Shown piece after piece: positions 20,931 through 34,304 of a stretch of 64,000 nt of DNA. Every line of letters begins with the position of its first letter. Within the stretch, counting starts at the first letter, position 1. The DNA comes from Mytilus edulis (Eukaryota > Mollusca > Bivalvia > Mytilida > Mytilidae), in contig NC_092354.1 of the NCBI RefSeq assembly GCF_963676685.1, forward strand, positions 70,048,178 to 70,112,177. Reading direction: 5' to 3'. The translations under genes and the position numbers were made by a program. A model generated the notes under the pieces. That model was not told the DNA's origin. It saw nothing but the letters and a program-made list of their open reading frames with translations, and ran no database searches.

Positions 20931-22790
20931 AGCAAAAAAAACATTTTATTGATATTTTTAAAATATATTGCAAAATGTCTCCAAAATATCATTAAAAAAA
21001 ATGTTTTTGACGTGATATGTCTGGCTTTACTCATGTGAATAGCATATTTTCTGGAAATATTTGTTCTGAATGTTTAAAGATCATTATTTTTAAATATCTT
21101 GATTTTATATTGAAATAACATAATTTTGATATTATTCAGTGTCAATTGAAAATATCCAGACAACATCTTTCAAACATCTGGACAAGATATTCTTCTCATG
21201 TCTAGGATATGGTTTATGGATGTCTACCAAATGATTTTAAAATACAGTCTGTCAACCATATACCCATAAAATGTTGATGCATTGAAAAGAATGATTATAA
21301 GACAACTCATCAAATCTACTGGTACATATTATCTTATATTTATTCAGAAAATGCACTCCTGTCATTTGAAATATGATGATATAAGATGAAAAAAGTATAT
21401 TCAAATTGTATTTGTTGTTTTGGGCTGGTTTTAAATATTTTATGTTTGTGCATAAAATTATTCAATCATTTAGGTTAATACATTTAAATGACTACACAGA
21501 TTTGAAAATGTTAGATAAAGAGAATGAAGAGCACATTTTTTTCGTTAGAACGTTGGAATAATATAAAAAAAATAATTTTCAATTATATGGTATAAAGGGG
21601 GAGATAAGTACCTAATAATTTGGCATATTGTTGGCACAATGTTGGCTTATATTTCTTTATTGGCATGAAATATCAATGATATTAATTTTTATAAACACTG
21701 TTTTAAAAACTTTGAATTAAGCAAAATACAAAGAATTTTCTAGTTCTAGGCACATATTATCGTAGTCCTATTTGGTATAACTTTATCATTTTAATTTTTA
21801 CTGAGTCCTCAATGCTCTTCAAATACAATCGCTATTCGCTAGATAAATTTTCTTTTGACTTAATTGGAATTTTCATCTAAGTTAGATTAGAATTGTTAAA
21901 ACTCTTCTACCAAAAATGAGGAAACATTCATGTTAATCTGATTAAAAAATCATATAAAAAGTATTTCCTTTTTCATATCAAACATGGGCTTCACACAAAT
22001 ATCACTTACAAACATTGGAAAAAACATTTGTCGTACATCTTACAAATATCAATTAGAAATATTATGTAAAAATGTGCTTCACTCAAATATCACTAACAAA
22101 CATTTGGAAAACATTTCTATCAAACATCTTACAAATAGCTATTAATCATATTATCTTAAAATGTTTATGAAAATGTCTTTAACTAATGTTTTCTAAATAA
22201 AATCGAACAAATATGTTGTTATGATGTTATTGAAATATTCATTAGATATTACCATTTTTATATTTTTAATTAGGAAAAGAAAATTATATTGATGTTACAT
22301 CAAAAAGATATTTTATTATACATCAAAAAGATATTTTATTATACATCAAAAATATATTTTATTATACATCAAACCTATGCTTTACATAGATATTAATCAA
22401 AAATGTTTTATAAATATTTCTCAGTTTACACATCTAAAATATATATATATATTAAATGTAATATAAAAATGTCCTTCAGATATTGATTGAATATTGCAAA
22501 AGAAATATCTGCTCGACATACAATTGTTCTCATTTATAACTGTCTATTTGACGTTTTAAAAACATCAGCAAAGAATATTTATTTATTTATTATAAAAATA
22601 TATTTACAAAAAATATTTTTATATTAGCAATCAAACATTGGGATGAAATATTATTGTTAAAATATCTTTCATGTATAATTTCTGATGTAAATAAAATGTC
22701 TATAAAATATTTTTTGGTAAATATTTTTGACAAACATACATACAACCAGTCAATAATGTCATGAAAATATTATGTGTTAGCTCGGTAGAT
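20931..22790. repeat. AT-rich non-autonomous element candidate with weak inverted ends
   Basis: The block is saturated with variants of aaatatctt/aacatctt/aaaaatgtttt motifs and is distinct from its flanks. Its ends are weakly inverted: cccaggtagcaaaaaaaac at 20929 and the reverse complement of gttagctcggtagatg at 22776-22791. Three copies of acatcaaaaagatatttta lie near 22300-22370. There is no coding potential. The boundaries and class are uncertain. Confidence 0.4.
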
Positions 22791-23048
22791 GTAAACTGGT
22801 CCCATACTATTGACGATATGACATCCCATTATTGACCTGACTATAAAAATATATGCGGTTTTCTCGCATTCCGGTTGACAATATCTCAAATTTTAGGGCC
22901 TCGATTAGTTTTCTGGTTCCTTTAGATTTTATTACAAAATAGTGCATATTCAACACAGTTTTGATTTATAGTATACTTTAAAACTAAGTGACTCATTTAA
23001 AATAATTTTTCATTCAGTTTGTTTTGCAAAGTACTTTTTTTTATATAG

Positions 23049-23320
23049 ATATAGGAAGATATGGTATGAGCGCCAATGAGACAGCTCTCCATCCAAATAA
23101 CAATTTATTAAAGTTTCCCATTATAGGTCAAGATACGGCCTTCAACACGGAGCCTTGGCTCACACCGAGCAACAAGCTATAAAGGGCCCCAAAATTACTA
23201 GTGTAAAACCATTCAAACGGGAAAACCAACAGTCTAATCTATAATTAAAAAAAACAAGAAACGAGAAACACGTATAAATTACATAAACAAACGACAACTA
23301 CTGTACATCAGATTCCTGAT
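23049..23320 (+). repeat. Bivalve interspersed repeat copy
   Basis: Order: aggaagatatggtatgagcg, ccaatgagacagctctccat, atacggccttcaac, acataaacaaacgacaac. The same family is present at 14420-14600 (degraded) and, in its 3' part, at 49480-49730. It is non-coding. Confidence 0.75.
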
Positions 23321-23834
23321 TTATGTTCATTTATACTCAGGAGCCAAATAAATAAAGTCCATTTGTTTCATGTATTTAAACATATCATTAGATTATTACA
23401 TTCTTTTCTGAAATTTTAATGTTGAGATTATAATATTAATGAATTATGGTTGTCAACCCATTTCTGCCATTATACTTTGAGTTCAAAATTTGCGGGCCCA
23501 GGACAATATTAGTATTTTTCCAGCACCGTCTTATATTTCATGTTTTTAAGTCTTGTTTTGTCCCGGTTAAATATTAAGTAGAAATTTATTTACAAGTGAC
23601 AGTAATATATTTGCGAAGTTAAGAAGGAAGCCCGTTTCAGCGACACATCTATATACCTTAATAAAGGAAGTGACACACCTCATTGCAGGTTTGGTGACCA
23701 GTGCAGTAAACAAACATGTTTATATGAGGTTACATCAATATAAAACCGAGTCCCTTTTATACATACCCGACATATAAAACAAACAATTATTTATCAATTT
23801 GTTATCTTTTATATGTATGCGCTGTACATAATTG

Positions 23835-24003
23835 ATTTAAACTCCTTTGGTATACATTCCATATGGCGGTGCTCCTACTTACAGGAGGCTTATACACAGA
23901 AGAAGAAGCCGAGCGCCATCTGTCGTCATAATGATCGTTAGCATAATACAACAATGACATTTAACACTTCGACATTTCATACATCGACAATTCACGAATC
24001 GAC
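23835..24003 (-). repeat. Right arm of the inverted repeat pair (partner 14026-14210)
   Basis: gccgagcgccatctgtcgtc, then gatcgttagcat, cgacatttcat and acaattcacgaatcgac are the reverse complement of the 14.03-14.21 kb arm. The two arms bracket about 10 kb that contains the R2-like retrotransposon and other repeats. Confidence 0.8.
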
Positions 24004-24375
24004 AAGTCACATGTTACAAGTTACAAAACATCAATGTACAAAAAGACAATTAACCAATAAAGAATTTTGAAATCTACATGTTACAAATTGACAATTAACA
24101 AATGAAGAATGTTGAATTTTGATACAAAGATACAAGTTACAAATCGACAATTTACGAATGAAGCATTATGAAATTGCACAGTTACAAGTAACAAACTGAC
24201 AATTTACCGATTAAGAATGTTGAAACTACAAAGGTGCAAGTTACAAATTGACAATTTACGATTTAAGCATTATGAATTTCACAGTAACAAGTTACAAATT
24301 AACAATTTACGAATTAACAATTTAGAAATTACACAGTTACAAGTTACGAATTAACAAGTTACGAATTAAGAATTT
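24004..24375. repeat. Degenerate ~60-bp iterons next to the inverted repeat
   Basis: At least six diverged units follow the order acaagttacaaattgacaat, ttacgaattaag, then aatttc or tgaaac and a spacer. The units are clearly related to the outer part of the adjacent inverted repeat. No coding potential is seen. Confidence 0.7.
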
Positions 24376-24664
24376 TAAACCCGTTGGCTTTCCATATATA
24401 TATAGCTAATATAGGACGAAGGTGTAGATTAAAAATGACACCACTCCAGACCCTTTTTTTCCACATTATTAATAATTCCAATAATCCTATAATTAATAAG
24501 TTCCGGGTTGAATCTGAAACCGATATCAATAGTACATGTATATTCACCTGTTACCTATTACCTAATCTGTACGTTCCGCACCAAACGGTGTTTTTATGAT
24601 TTTGCTATATACACGGGTCATAGGTTGACACTACTAAATTCAATCATTGTTAAATTGTTCCCTA

Positions 24665-26055
24665 ATGACCAGGCTCAAGCTAGCAGCCACTCGTCAGCAG
24701 CCTCTAGCAGCCACTTTCGAATATGTCTATGAACCCAAAAGTTGCATAAGAATCAAACGTACTCAAAATGTTTTTATTAGTATATAAACACTATATTATC
24801 AGTTTTTAATACACAATTATATTAAGCAATCGAAGTCACTATTTAATGAATTTAAAAGAAAATTCTAGTCCTGTTCAATAATTTAAAGACAATAATAATC
24901 GCTGTCAATATATACCAAACAGGATGCTGCACGCTTTTACTTTAAATAGTCAACAGCTTTGAGTGTATATACAATTGAAAATAGTTATAAAATTATTGAA
25001 ATGCTTGTACAGTTGCTTGTCAGACTCTGTCATCAGATTTGTTTTTGTGTTATTGTGCTAAATAGCTTTCCATATTCTCGGCATCCTGTCAAATAGTTCC
25101 TATGAAGTTACAATTATTCTGCATTACAAGAATAGAAAGTTGCGCTCGTGCTTTAATATTTATTCACTCAGACAAATCTGTATCAACGAAATTTCTTTTT
25201 CTATAGCAGAGGTTACCGCTTAGGCAGCAACCATTTGATTTTCGGGGGGGGGGGGGGGGGGGGGGCTATGGTTTTTTTTTCTGGAAAAATTTTAGCATTA
25301 CATATAGTGGCAGCTGAGGGTGAAACAAACAATTTTTTTTTCTCAGAATCAAAAACAAATTATTTTTTTTCCAAAAAAAACCATAGCCCCCCCCCCCCCA
25401 GAAAATCAAATGGTTGCTGCCTTACTTTTGATTAGCCGAAAGCTTTATTTTTTTTACACAAAGTATGGTGGGCAAGGAAATTATTTATTCTCTATTCAAA
25501 AACAAAACTATATGCTATACTCCAACTTAGAATTCTGGACCCCAACTTTGGACCAAATTTAAAAAACAAAAACTAAGCCGAACCACACCCTGGATTTTTT
25601 CTCAAGTAGACCTTGGGTATTCAGCTTCCCATTGCACCTATTGGCGAAAAAGGTATTGCTGTAGAACATTTTTTATTAACATTTCTGTAAGGGTGGGGTA
25701 GGGTGTCCGACCCCAACTTTGCAACAAATTTATAAAAAAAACTAAGCCGAACCACACCCTGGATTTTTTCTCAAGTAGACCTTGGGTATTCAGCTTCCCA
25801 TTGCACCTAGTGGCGAAAAAAGTATTGCCGTAGAACATTTTTTATTAACCTTGCCGTAAGGGTGGGGTAGGGTGTCCGATCCCAAATTTGGACCAAATTT
25901 AAAAAAAACTAAGCCGAACCACACCCTGGATTTTTTCTCAAGTAGACCTTGGGTATTCAGCTTCCCATTGCACCTAGTGGCGAAAAAAGTATTGCCGTAG
26001 AACATTTTTTATTAACATTTTAGTAAGGCTGGGGTAGAGTGTCCGACCCCAACTT
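24665..26055 (+). repeat. Left inverted end of the 20.7-kb element
   Basis: A unique outer ~850 bp is followed by 3-4 tandem subrepeats of about 170 bp (25540-26055) containing aactaagccgaaccacaccc, attttttctcaagtagacc, attgcacctagtggcgaaaa and ggggtagggtgtccga. A MITE sits inside at 25223-25421. Confidence 0.75.
25223..25421. mobile_element. 199-bp foldback MITE, PIF/Harbinger-like, with G22 and C13 tracts
   Basis: The arms ggcagcaaccatttgatttt and its complement are near-perfect inverted repeats of about 50 bp. Each contains a homopolymer tract (22 G at 25244-25265, 13 C at 25387-25399) next to ctatgg/ccatag. It is flanked by TTA on both sides (25220-25222 and 25422-25424). The matching position in the opposite inverted end (about 44778-44785, minus strand) has no insert and a single TTA. 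A 3-bp TWA duplication and GG-start termini fit the Harbinger superfamily. Confidence 0.75.
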
Positions 26056-27700
26056 TTTTCTGTCAATTTCTTTTTAATAGCTTACCGTTATGTTGATGAT
26101 ATTTTTTCGTTTAATGAAGAATTATCTTAATATACGACTAAAATGAAAATAAATCAAACCAGGTTAAACGATACTAATTGTCCTTTCCTAGATTAATATA
26201 TTTCGGTTATACACGGGGAACTCCACACAAAAAAATACGACAAACGTGACAATTATTCGTTCGGTATTGTTTATTTTCCCTTGTTAGATGGTGAGGTTCT
26301 TCTGGCACCAACTTAAAGTGTGTATATGTGACAACTTGTTCTCTATGCCCTTGTATGTTGTGACGTTTTACATTTTAACGAATGTAATCTATGTATTACT
26401 GGTAAATTATTAAGTATTTACTAAATTCTTCCATAGATATTAATTTACTTTTGGAGTTTGGATTTACCTGTAGAAAACTTATTTCAGACGGGAGATCACA
26501 TTTTCATTTTATGGTAATGGTGTCTACTGAGCCCAGAAATTAAGAAATGATCCTGGTAAACTTATTGATTTTAATTCTAAAAGGTTTTCAATTGAACACT
26601 GTGTTTCGATCATTGAATAGTGTTTTTAATGGTATTAAGATAGATTTTGTTTATATTTGTTATCAGTAAATTAAAAGCTAACTAAATAGAATGTTATTTA
26701 CATATATTATACAATATATCTCAATATTTGGTCTTACCTAAGTGGCTGGCAGACAAGAAAGTCACCACTGATGTGAAGAATCAGGACGTGCAATGTTTTA
26801 TGCGGGCGGTTTTGGTGTCAATTCATTAAGAATGGGTAGAACATTAAAGTGATGACCAGATCAACCTACTCAGGACATCTGACACTAACAAAAGAGAACT
26901 GAAAGAGACCTTGTCGGAGATTAAGATGGAAGGATTGACGTAAAACTATTGTTTTGGTTTCTATTGCTCCTCTTCTAATCATACCCAAAGAAAGCAGACA
27001 CTGTCCCCGAAAAAAGAGAACAGAAAACAAGATAACTGCCATGTTACGATGCTAGATCAAGAAGCATACAAAGATTTAAAACAAAATAAAACAATTTATT
27101 GAGTGCTTCACACGAAGTCGTAAACATTGTCATGGATTGTATTGAAAACAATACAATTCAAAAACAAACCAAGGAACAGAATAAGATCCAAGCTAAAGAA
27201 ATCATAAATCGCTGGTCCCGAATGGATAAATGCAAAACCTACCAGAAGCACACATCGTCCGAAATTTTCTATAGCATTTAGTCCTATGACGACAGGGTGT
27301 AATTTGTAGAACCAATTTGCTCTACAACATGTACACTGCAGAAAGAAAGGGACGATATGAAGACGATCTTTGTAATACTTGAAAATATACCAGACAAAAA
27401 ATTATTCAATGTTCAAGAAGATGTCGGAGAGTATAAAAAGTGTTACAATAGGAAACGATTTAACGGATCAATTGAACCAATACAGTCGGAAACCAGGTTG
27501 AAATAGAACAAAAGAATCGAAGTTCTTTGTTAGAGAAGGCGATAAATGTTTACTGTATTGTTTACTATAGTGACAAAATTTTTAAAAGTTAATAGAAACA
27601 AACAAAATTGCAATTTTCTTCTCAATTACGAGGTGTTTTATTTTAAAAACACCATTTGCATAAGTTTTCAATTTATCTAGTTCATAGTTAAGCAGAACAG
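26056..27700. other. AT-rich interior without recognised gene
   Basis: No domain, repeat family or RNA gene was recognised. The 60-residue frame at 27099 lacks any conserved block and is not called. Confidence 0.5.
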
Positions 27701-28300
27701 TTAGATATCAAGTCGACGACATGGGTATCTTTCAAGTTGGATGACAAAAATGCATAACCTCCGATTTTTTTGAAAAAATTACCACGGACGGAAACCATAT
27801 CAATCTATTACTTCAGTAATTTTCGTGTCTGCCCTTCCATTATGTGACTGAAGAAAAAATTCCAAAAATTGGTAACAATTGTATCGAAAAGAGAAAATCG
27901 AGTGCACCGTTTTATGCTAGGGTGTGTTTGAGTTGAGTATTTTGTCTTGATATCGTACAAAGCAAGAATATTTCATACATCGTCTCGCTTCAAATTCTAT
28001 CATTTTTATACATTAAAGCTACAGGTTGACGTTATAACACAAAAAAATCACAGTACTAAAAGATGAAATATAAAGGTCAAGTGAAATACCTATCTAATGA
28101 GTCACAAAAACAGAGAAGGTGTGTTCGAATAGCTATTTTTTTACTGAAAGTACTTGACGACAGTCTTTCAAGTTGGATGATGAAAATGCATATATTCGAA
28201 AAATTCCAATTTTTTGTGTGTGATAACTAGAGTTTATAGTCTTCATACACTAAAAAAATCTAGTCTGCCCTTCCACGAAATATTTTTTTAGAATTTTTTT
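27700..28300. repeat. Diverged direct repeat (27720-27850 and 28160-28290)
   Basis: Both blocks contain tctttcaagttggatga, then aaaatgcata, and end in gtctgcccttcca. Spacing is about 440 bp. This may be an old tandem duplication inside the large element. Confidence 0.55.
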
Positions 28301-30190
28301 AAATGTTTATGAATTTTTCGAAAATTCCACCTAACAACCGATCAGACAATAGTTTTAGTTGAATCAATGCAGACAAGATTATTAACTGATGATCATTAGC
28401 TAGTTGATACATTTGTCTTTAAAAATACAACTGACATATAAGGATCGTAATAGTGCAATATGGATAAATTTATCGGTTTCCAAGAGCAAAATTGGTAGCG
28501 CGTCATCCCTACAATGGCTTCCGTTTCTACGATTGTGAAAATGAACTGGCGTAATGGGGAGATAATTTTGACGAAGTAGGATCCTGACTGAATAGGCGAT
28601 GACACAGTAAGACATAATTGTCAATATACCGGGGACTCATGGCGCAGTGCACAAATGAATCATACATTGCCATCATAACAACCACTGGAGTAAGTAGAAC
28701 ACAGATTACTTGTTGAAACTCGAAAGTATGAGAAAACTGTGAATCTTTGGCTGATTTCCAGTTTAAAAATGGAAGGAATAAAAGCAGAAAAAGTACCAAA
28801 CAAAATAAATGCGCGACTAACAAGCACTACCTTTTGAATTTTTCACCTCTCTTTTTATTTAGTGCTATTGGTCGCCTGGATACCTTTCCTGATCAGTTTG
28901 CAACACATGTGGAAGGTCATAAGTAAGAAATTAATCTTTAAAAATCCTCCTCATACATGATATTAATAAGTTCATCATCATGATCTACAATCTACGAGAT
29001 GAATCTCTGTATTGTGTCTACAACTTTGTAGTGTTTCTGTCCAATCGATAATGCCTGCCTATTTTCGTCTGCTGAAAAAGATTTCTTGTTTTGTGTTGTA
29101 CTATGCAGATGGGATCATTAGCTTAGAATCGTTTTCATTGAATCATATGCTGAGTTCAGATATTGTTTGAAGTCGCTGTAAGCAATCTCATTCGTGATAA
29201 CAATTTGTTTTACCTTTAACTCTCCTGATTGCATACCTAAATGTTTTCATGGCATAACGTCTTAGACCGACACATGAAAGCATTGGTATTCCAGCGTTCT
29301 CGATCGTGAAACAGATACGAGTTTTGTTTACCCTAGTCTTGACTTGGACTGTATGATATGGTCAGTCGGGTATTTGTACATTTCGTATAATTGATATACA
29401 TTTTTTCTAAATGCATTTGTACATGTTGTAAGTGTGTGTAATTTGAATATAGAAACAGGACTTTCAGTGTTGCGTATGTAATGATCGTGTCTCGCGGTTC
29501 TTATTGGGGTTAGTCTCTTATAAAGTCAGTTATTCATGCTTTCTTTCAACTAGACCAATATCGCAAAACCTATGAGAATTGGTTTCTTAAATCCCAACTT
29601 GTTTCATGTCCTGTGGATTTCAGCCAAAACATCGTTAAATATATTCTGTGTCGTGAAATTAAGGTTAATTGCTTGTTTTCAAGTTATACTTGTTATTACT
29701 TTAGACTTGGCTTGGAGTTTGATTTGTGTTCATGTCAGGTTTCAGGCCATGGTTTTATATGATAGCTTTGTATATAATATATATTCATAAGTTTCAACTT
29801 CTGAGTCAGATACCTCTTTAAGTTCACATATATACAGTACTTAGTTACGTACCACCTTTGCTGAAATAGCTTAAAAATTTATGTTGAATGTATATACATT
29901 ATTTGGTTCATTAATATTATCATCTGGCCTATAACGTCGGGTGACTATTCCTTGTGTCAGTCTCATACATGTAGTCTTCGCAAAGTGTTTGTCTATTTCG
30001 TCATGCTTGTATCTTGAAATCAGAGATTTACCGCAGTCTAATATCCTCAAAAACGGTTTCACTAAAGTAACAACTTACGTACTGGCTTGGTAATCGCGCA
30101 TTAAATGTAATATTGGTGTTTACTTCAACTCTCTTTTGATCAATCGGGCCATAAGTTGACAATTATCCAGATGATTCACATTGTACACGC
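28300..30190. other. Interior stretch without recognised gene
   Basis: Short open frames here (28396-28823 minus, 29572 plus, 29871 minus) have no recognised domain and no repeat support. Nothing else is visible. Confidence 0.5.
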
Positions 30191-30245
30191 CTGTCTTCTA
30201 TTTCTTTCATTCATTCATTTATTCATTCATTCATTTCTTTATTTC
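30190..30245. repeat. (CATT)n microsatellite
   Basis: An imperfect tract of cattcattcattta units, about 45 bp long. Confidence 0.85.
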
Positions 30246-30282
30246 CTCTATCAAGAGATTCAATGAACAACATATTATTTTT

Positions 30283-31880
30283 TTCTTGCGTAGTATTGAT
30301 GTTTCAAAAGATGTCGCTTAGATATTTGGAATATGATGTCGTATAGTTTATACGCTTTAAAAATTTACAACTGCGTAACAAAATACTTTACGTTGTAAGA
30401 GTTATCTCCCCAAACACTGTTTTTCTTATGGCCACCACTCCTTCGCAACCGTAAAAGATTATGACAAATTTATTTTACCAAATTGCTCGTTACTTCTTCA
30501 GGATTAGGATATTCATTTGGACCGAAGCTATCCGGAGACTCCATATGAGAGTTATTTCCCCTTATGCATTTGATATAAGTAATATGCGTTTCTAACTGGT
30601 AAACCATCAGTGATATAGGCCTAGGGTCTTTGGATTTAAGTTCCTTGGTCCAAAAAAAATGAAAATAAGGTCAAGGTCAAAGGTCAAGGTCATATTCTAA
30701 ATTTTGATTTTGGCTTATTTTCTCTTATATTGAACAACCGTGAAAGATATTGACAAATTATTTTTACTAAATTGTGAGTTGCGACATGTTGTATCTTATA
30801 AATTTTGGTTGGAAGGGTGCGTAAACAATAAATGAGAGTTTTCGCCCATCTTATATTTAAAATCATGCCTAAAGTAATATAACTCATTAACCATACATAT
30901 AACAGACCTAGCGTCTTTTTATTTGAGATCATTTGTTGGTGACCTTGAAAAATTGAGGTCAAGGTCAAAGGTTAATAAGACGTTGTAGATTTTGACCTTC
31001 GCTTTAAATTCATATTTATACATTATAAAGTCATAGGAACTGACATTTTAGATTGATTTTTAATATTTTGATAATAAAAAAGATCTTAACTTGTGGAAAG
31101 AACTTCAATTGTTCTCTGAACAATTGGTTTTTAATTATTATTTTTCTTCTTCCGCCTAATTTTTTTTCTTGCGTAGTTTTGCTGTTTCAAAAGATGTCGC
31201 TTAAATATTTGGAATATGATATCGTATAGTTTATAGGCTTTAAATATTGACAACTGCGTAACAAAATACTTTACCTTGTAAGAGTTATCTCCCTAAACAC
31301 TGTTTTCTTGTGGCCACTACTCCTTTACAATCGTAAAAGATGACGACAAATTTATTTTACCAAATTGCTCGTTTCGTCTTCAGGATTAGGATTTTAATTT
31401 TGACCGAGCTATCCGGAGACTCCATATGAGAGTTATTTTCCCTTATGTATTTGATATAAGTGATTTGCATTTCTAACTGGTAAACCATAAGTGATAAAGA
31501 CCAAGGGTCTTTTGATTTGACATCCTTGGTCTAAAAAAATGAAAATCAGGTCAAGGTCAAAGGTCAAGGTCATATTTTAATATTGTATATTTTTGTTGAA
31601 TGTGTACGTAGACAATTAATGGGAATTTTCACCTATCCTTTATTTAGAATTATGCGTAAAGTGATATTACTCATTAACCAAACATATCAAAGACCTAGGG
31701 TCTTTTGATTTAAGGTCCTTGGTTTGTGACCTTGAAATTGAGGTCAAGTTCATAGGTTAATAGGACGTTCTATATTTTGACCTTCACTTCAAATTCATAT
31801 TAAAGCCATAGGAACTAACATTTTAATATCAAAATAGATCTTTACTAGTGAAAAGACCTTCAATTGTTCAGAGAACAATA
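30283..31880. repeat. Two direct copies of a ~750-850-bp bivalve repeat
   Basis: Copy one (30283-31125) and copy two (31167-31880) share, in order, ttcttgcgtagt, tttggaatatgat, gagttatctcccc, gctatccggagactccatat, aggtcaaggtcaaaggtcaa, tttgaccttc and cttcaattgttc. A third partial copy lies at 35120-35690. It is non-coding. The 92-residue minus-strand frame at 30690 is spurious. Confidence 0.8.
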
Positions 31881-31939
31881 TACTTTTTCAGAGAACAATA
31901 TACTTTTTCCCAAATTATAAGGAAAGATATATTTCTAAT

Positions 31940-33310
31940 ATCGTAGCTTTTTTACCTAGATTAATTGAATCCTTAAATTTGACAGCAATACACTACACTA
32001 AATAACAACCTGGGATTCAGTCAAATTAATGCATCACCAAGGTTACTAAGCTGTATAGTTTGATGAAAATCCAAGTTGATTAAAAAAAATTATTAAAAAA
32101 AATATTTACTATCTGAATATAGTCCAAACTACAAATTCTAGTTCTTTTTACCTAGATTAATTTGATTTTTAAATTTGAAAGCAATAAATCAAACTTATAA
32201 CAACCTGTGATTCAATAAGATTAATATATCACTAAATTAGCTGTATAGTTTGATGAAAATCCAAGTTGATTTGAAAAATAATTAAAAAATTTAAAGTGTA
32301 CTATCTGAATTTTGTGCATATTTGCAAATCCTAGCTTTTTTACGTAAATTAATTTAAATCTTAAATGTGATAGCAATACACCAAACTAAATAATAACCGG
32401 GGATTCATTAAGCTTAGTATATATCTAAGAGAGCTGCTTAGTTTGATGAAAATTCAAGTTGATTTGAAAACACTATTAAAAAAAATTAAAGTGTACTATC
32501 TGAATTTTGTCCATATTTGCAAATCCTAGCTTTTTTACGTAGATTAATTTAATTCTTAAATTTGACAGCGAAACGCCAAACTACATAATGACTGGAGATT
32601 AAGTAAGTTTCATATGTATCTAAGACAGCTGCATAAATCCAAGTTGATTTGAAAAAGTTATCTAAAAATTTAAATTGTACTATCTCTATTTTGGCAAAAA
32701 AAAATAAAAAATATTGTACTATCTCTTTTTTGACAAAATGCCCTGTACCAAGTCAGGAATATGGCCATTGTTATATTATAGTTCGTTTCTGTGTGTGTTA
32801 CATTTTAACGTTATGTTTCCGTTGTGTCGTTTGTTTTACTCTTCTTTTTTTTTAGTGTGAATTCACATAAGACGTGTCACGGTACTTATTTATCCCAAAT
32901 TCATGTATTTGATTTTGATGTTATATTTGTTATTCTCATAGGATTTTGTCTCATCTTAGTCCGCTTCTGTGTGTGGTACATTTTAATGTTGTGTCTTTGT
33001 TCTCCTCTTATATTTAATGCGTTTCCCTCAGTTTTAGTTTGTAACCCCGATTTTGTTTTTTATCCATTGATTTATGAGTTTTGAACAGCGGTATACTACT
33101 GTTGCTTTTATTTGTCCGAAATTCCAATTAATTTAATTCTTGAATTTGACAGCAATACACCAAACTACATAATGACTGGGGATTCATTAAGCTTAATTTA
33201 TATCTAAGATAGCTGCATAGTTTGATGAAAATCCAAGTTGATTTGAAAAAAAATGTAAAAAAGATTAAAGATGCCTGTCTGAATTTAATTATTTTTATTT
33301 TTATGTTTAT
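31940..33310. repeat. Five tandem ~190-bp units, the last separated by an inserted repeat
   Basis: Units start at about 31943, 32145, 32333, 32527 and 33128. Each has a tacctagattaattt-like head, tttgacagcaatacaccaaac, then gatgaaaatccaagttgatt. Between units four and five (about 32700-33115) lies another common mussel repeat beginning tgccctgtaccaagtcagga and carrying two gttcgtttctgtgtgtg blocks. Confidence 0.75.
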
Positions 33311-33454
33311 ACTGTAAGAATCCAAAAAGTTCTGTTTGATTATAGGCGAATTTATTATATCTATAATACTTAATGGTATATGTAGTCTTTTATACTTTTT
33401 TACACACTAGCTCTTTATATTACACGTATAGTTTGCACTGAATTTTTTTTTAGC

Positions 33455-33815
33455 ATATATTATACCATGTATTTTAAAGATAATACTTTATTGGAATATT
33501 TAATTTAACTAATAAAATGTTAAAATCAATGATGAGAACCAAGTAATGACGAGATGTAGGTTAGGTCGTTTGAAGTTGTTACAGTTGATGAAATAGTTTG
33601 TAAATATTATCACTTAATGATAATTTTCATCATATATTTCTTCAAATATTATATAAACCATGTACATAATGTATTTTAAAGATAATTAAAACTGGAATAT
33701 TGAATTTAACTAATAAATTATTCATTAATTGATGTTGAAATCAATGATGTGGACCAAGAAATTACGACATGCATGTGTTGTCGTTTGAAGTTGTTACAGT
33801 CGATAAAATAGTTTG
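33455..33815. repeat. Direct duplication of a ~165-bp segment
   Basis: 33455-33610 and 33650-33815 share accatgta, gtattttaaagataat, tggaatatt, tttaactaataaa and gtcgtttgaagttgttacag with moderate divergence. Confidence 0.7.
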
Positions 33816-34304
33816 TAAATAATATATCATGACGGCACGTTTTATATTTCGACCAAAATGTAGTTAGTACACCATGGAAAACATTTTCATCTATATGTAA
33901 TAATTCCTTGAACGGAAACAAATTATCTAGACATACAAGAATATATTGATTTGGAATTATTCAAAAAGTCTCTGTATTAACAAATTGCAAGCTAACATTA
34001 CTTTATTTAAAAATGTGGGTTATTATAAAAACCAAAAGTTTCATGAATAAATGAGTCGTAGCGCTTCTGGGAATATCATATCATTTAACACGATGATTTG
34101 CAAAAGAACATACGACATATCTGTTAGAGATCTCGTCAATCAAATAGAAAAGTTTGTTTGAATTATTAATAGTTTATTAAAACCAATTTTCAAATTGTGA
34201 AAATTGTGAAAATTTTTAACAAAGCATCTGCTTTGTCGTTTTGAACTTCAAGTTAAGGTGTTTTCAAAATAGAATCGCATGAGGCATTTTGTAAAATGGT
34301 TTTT

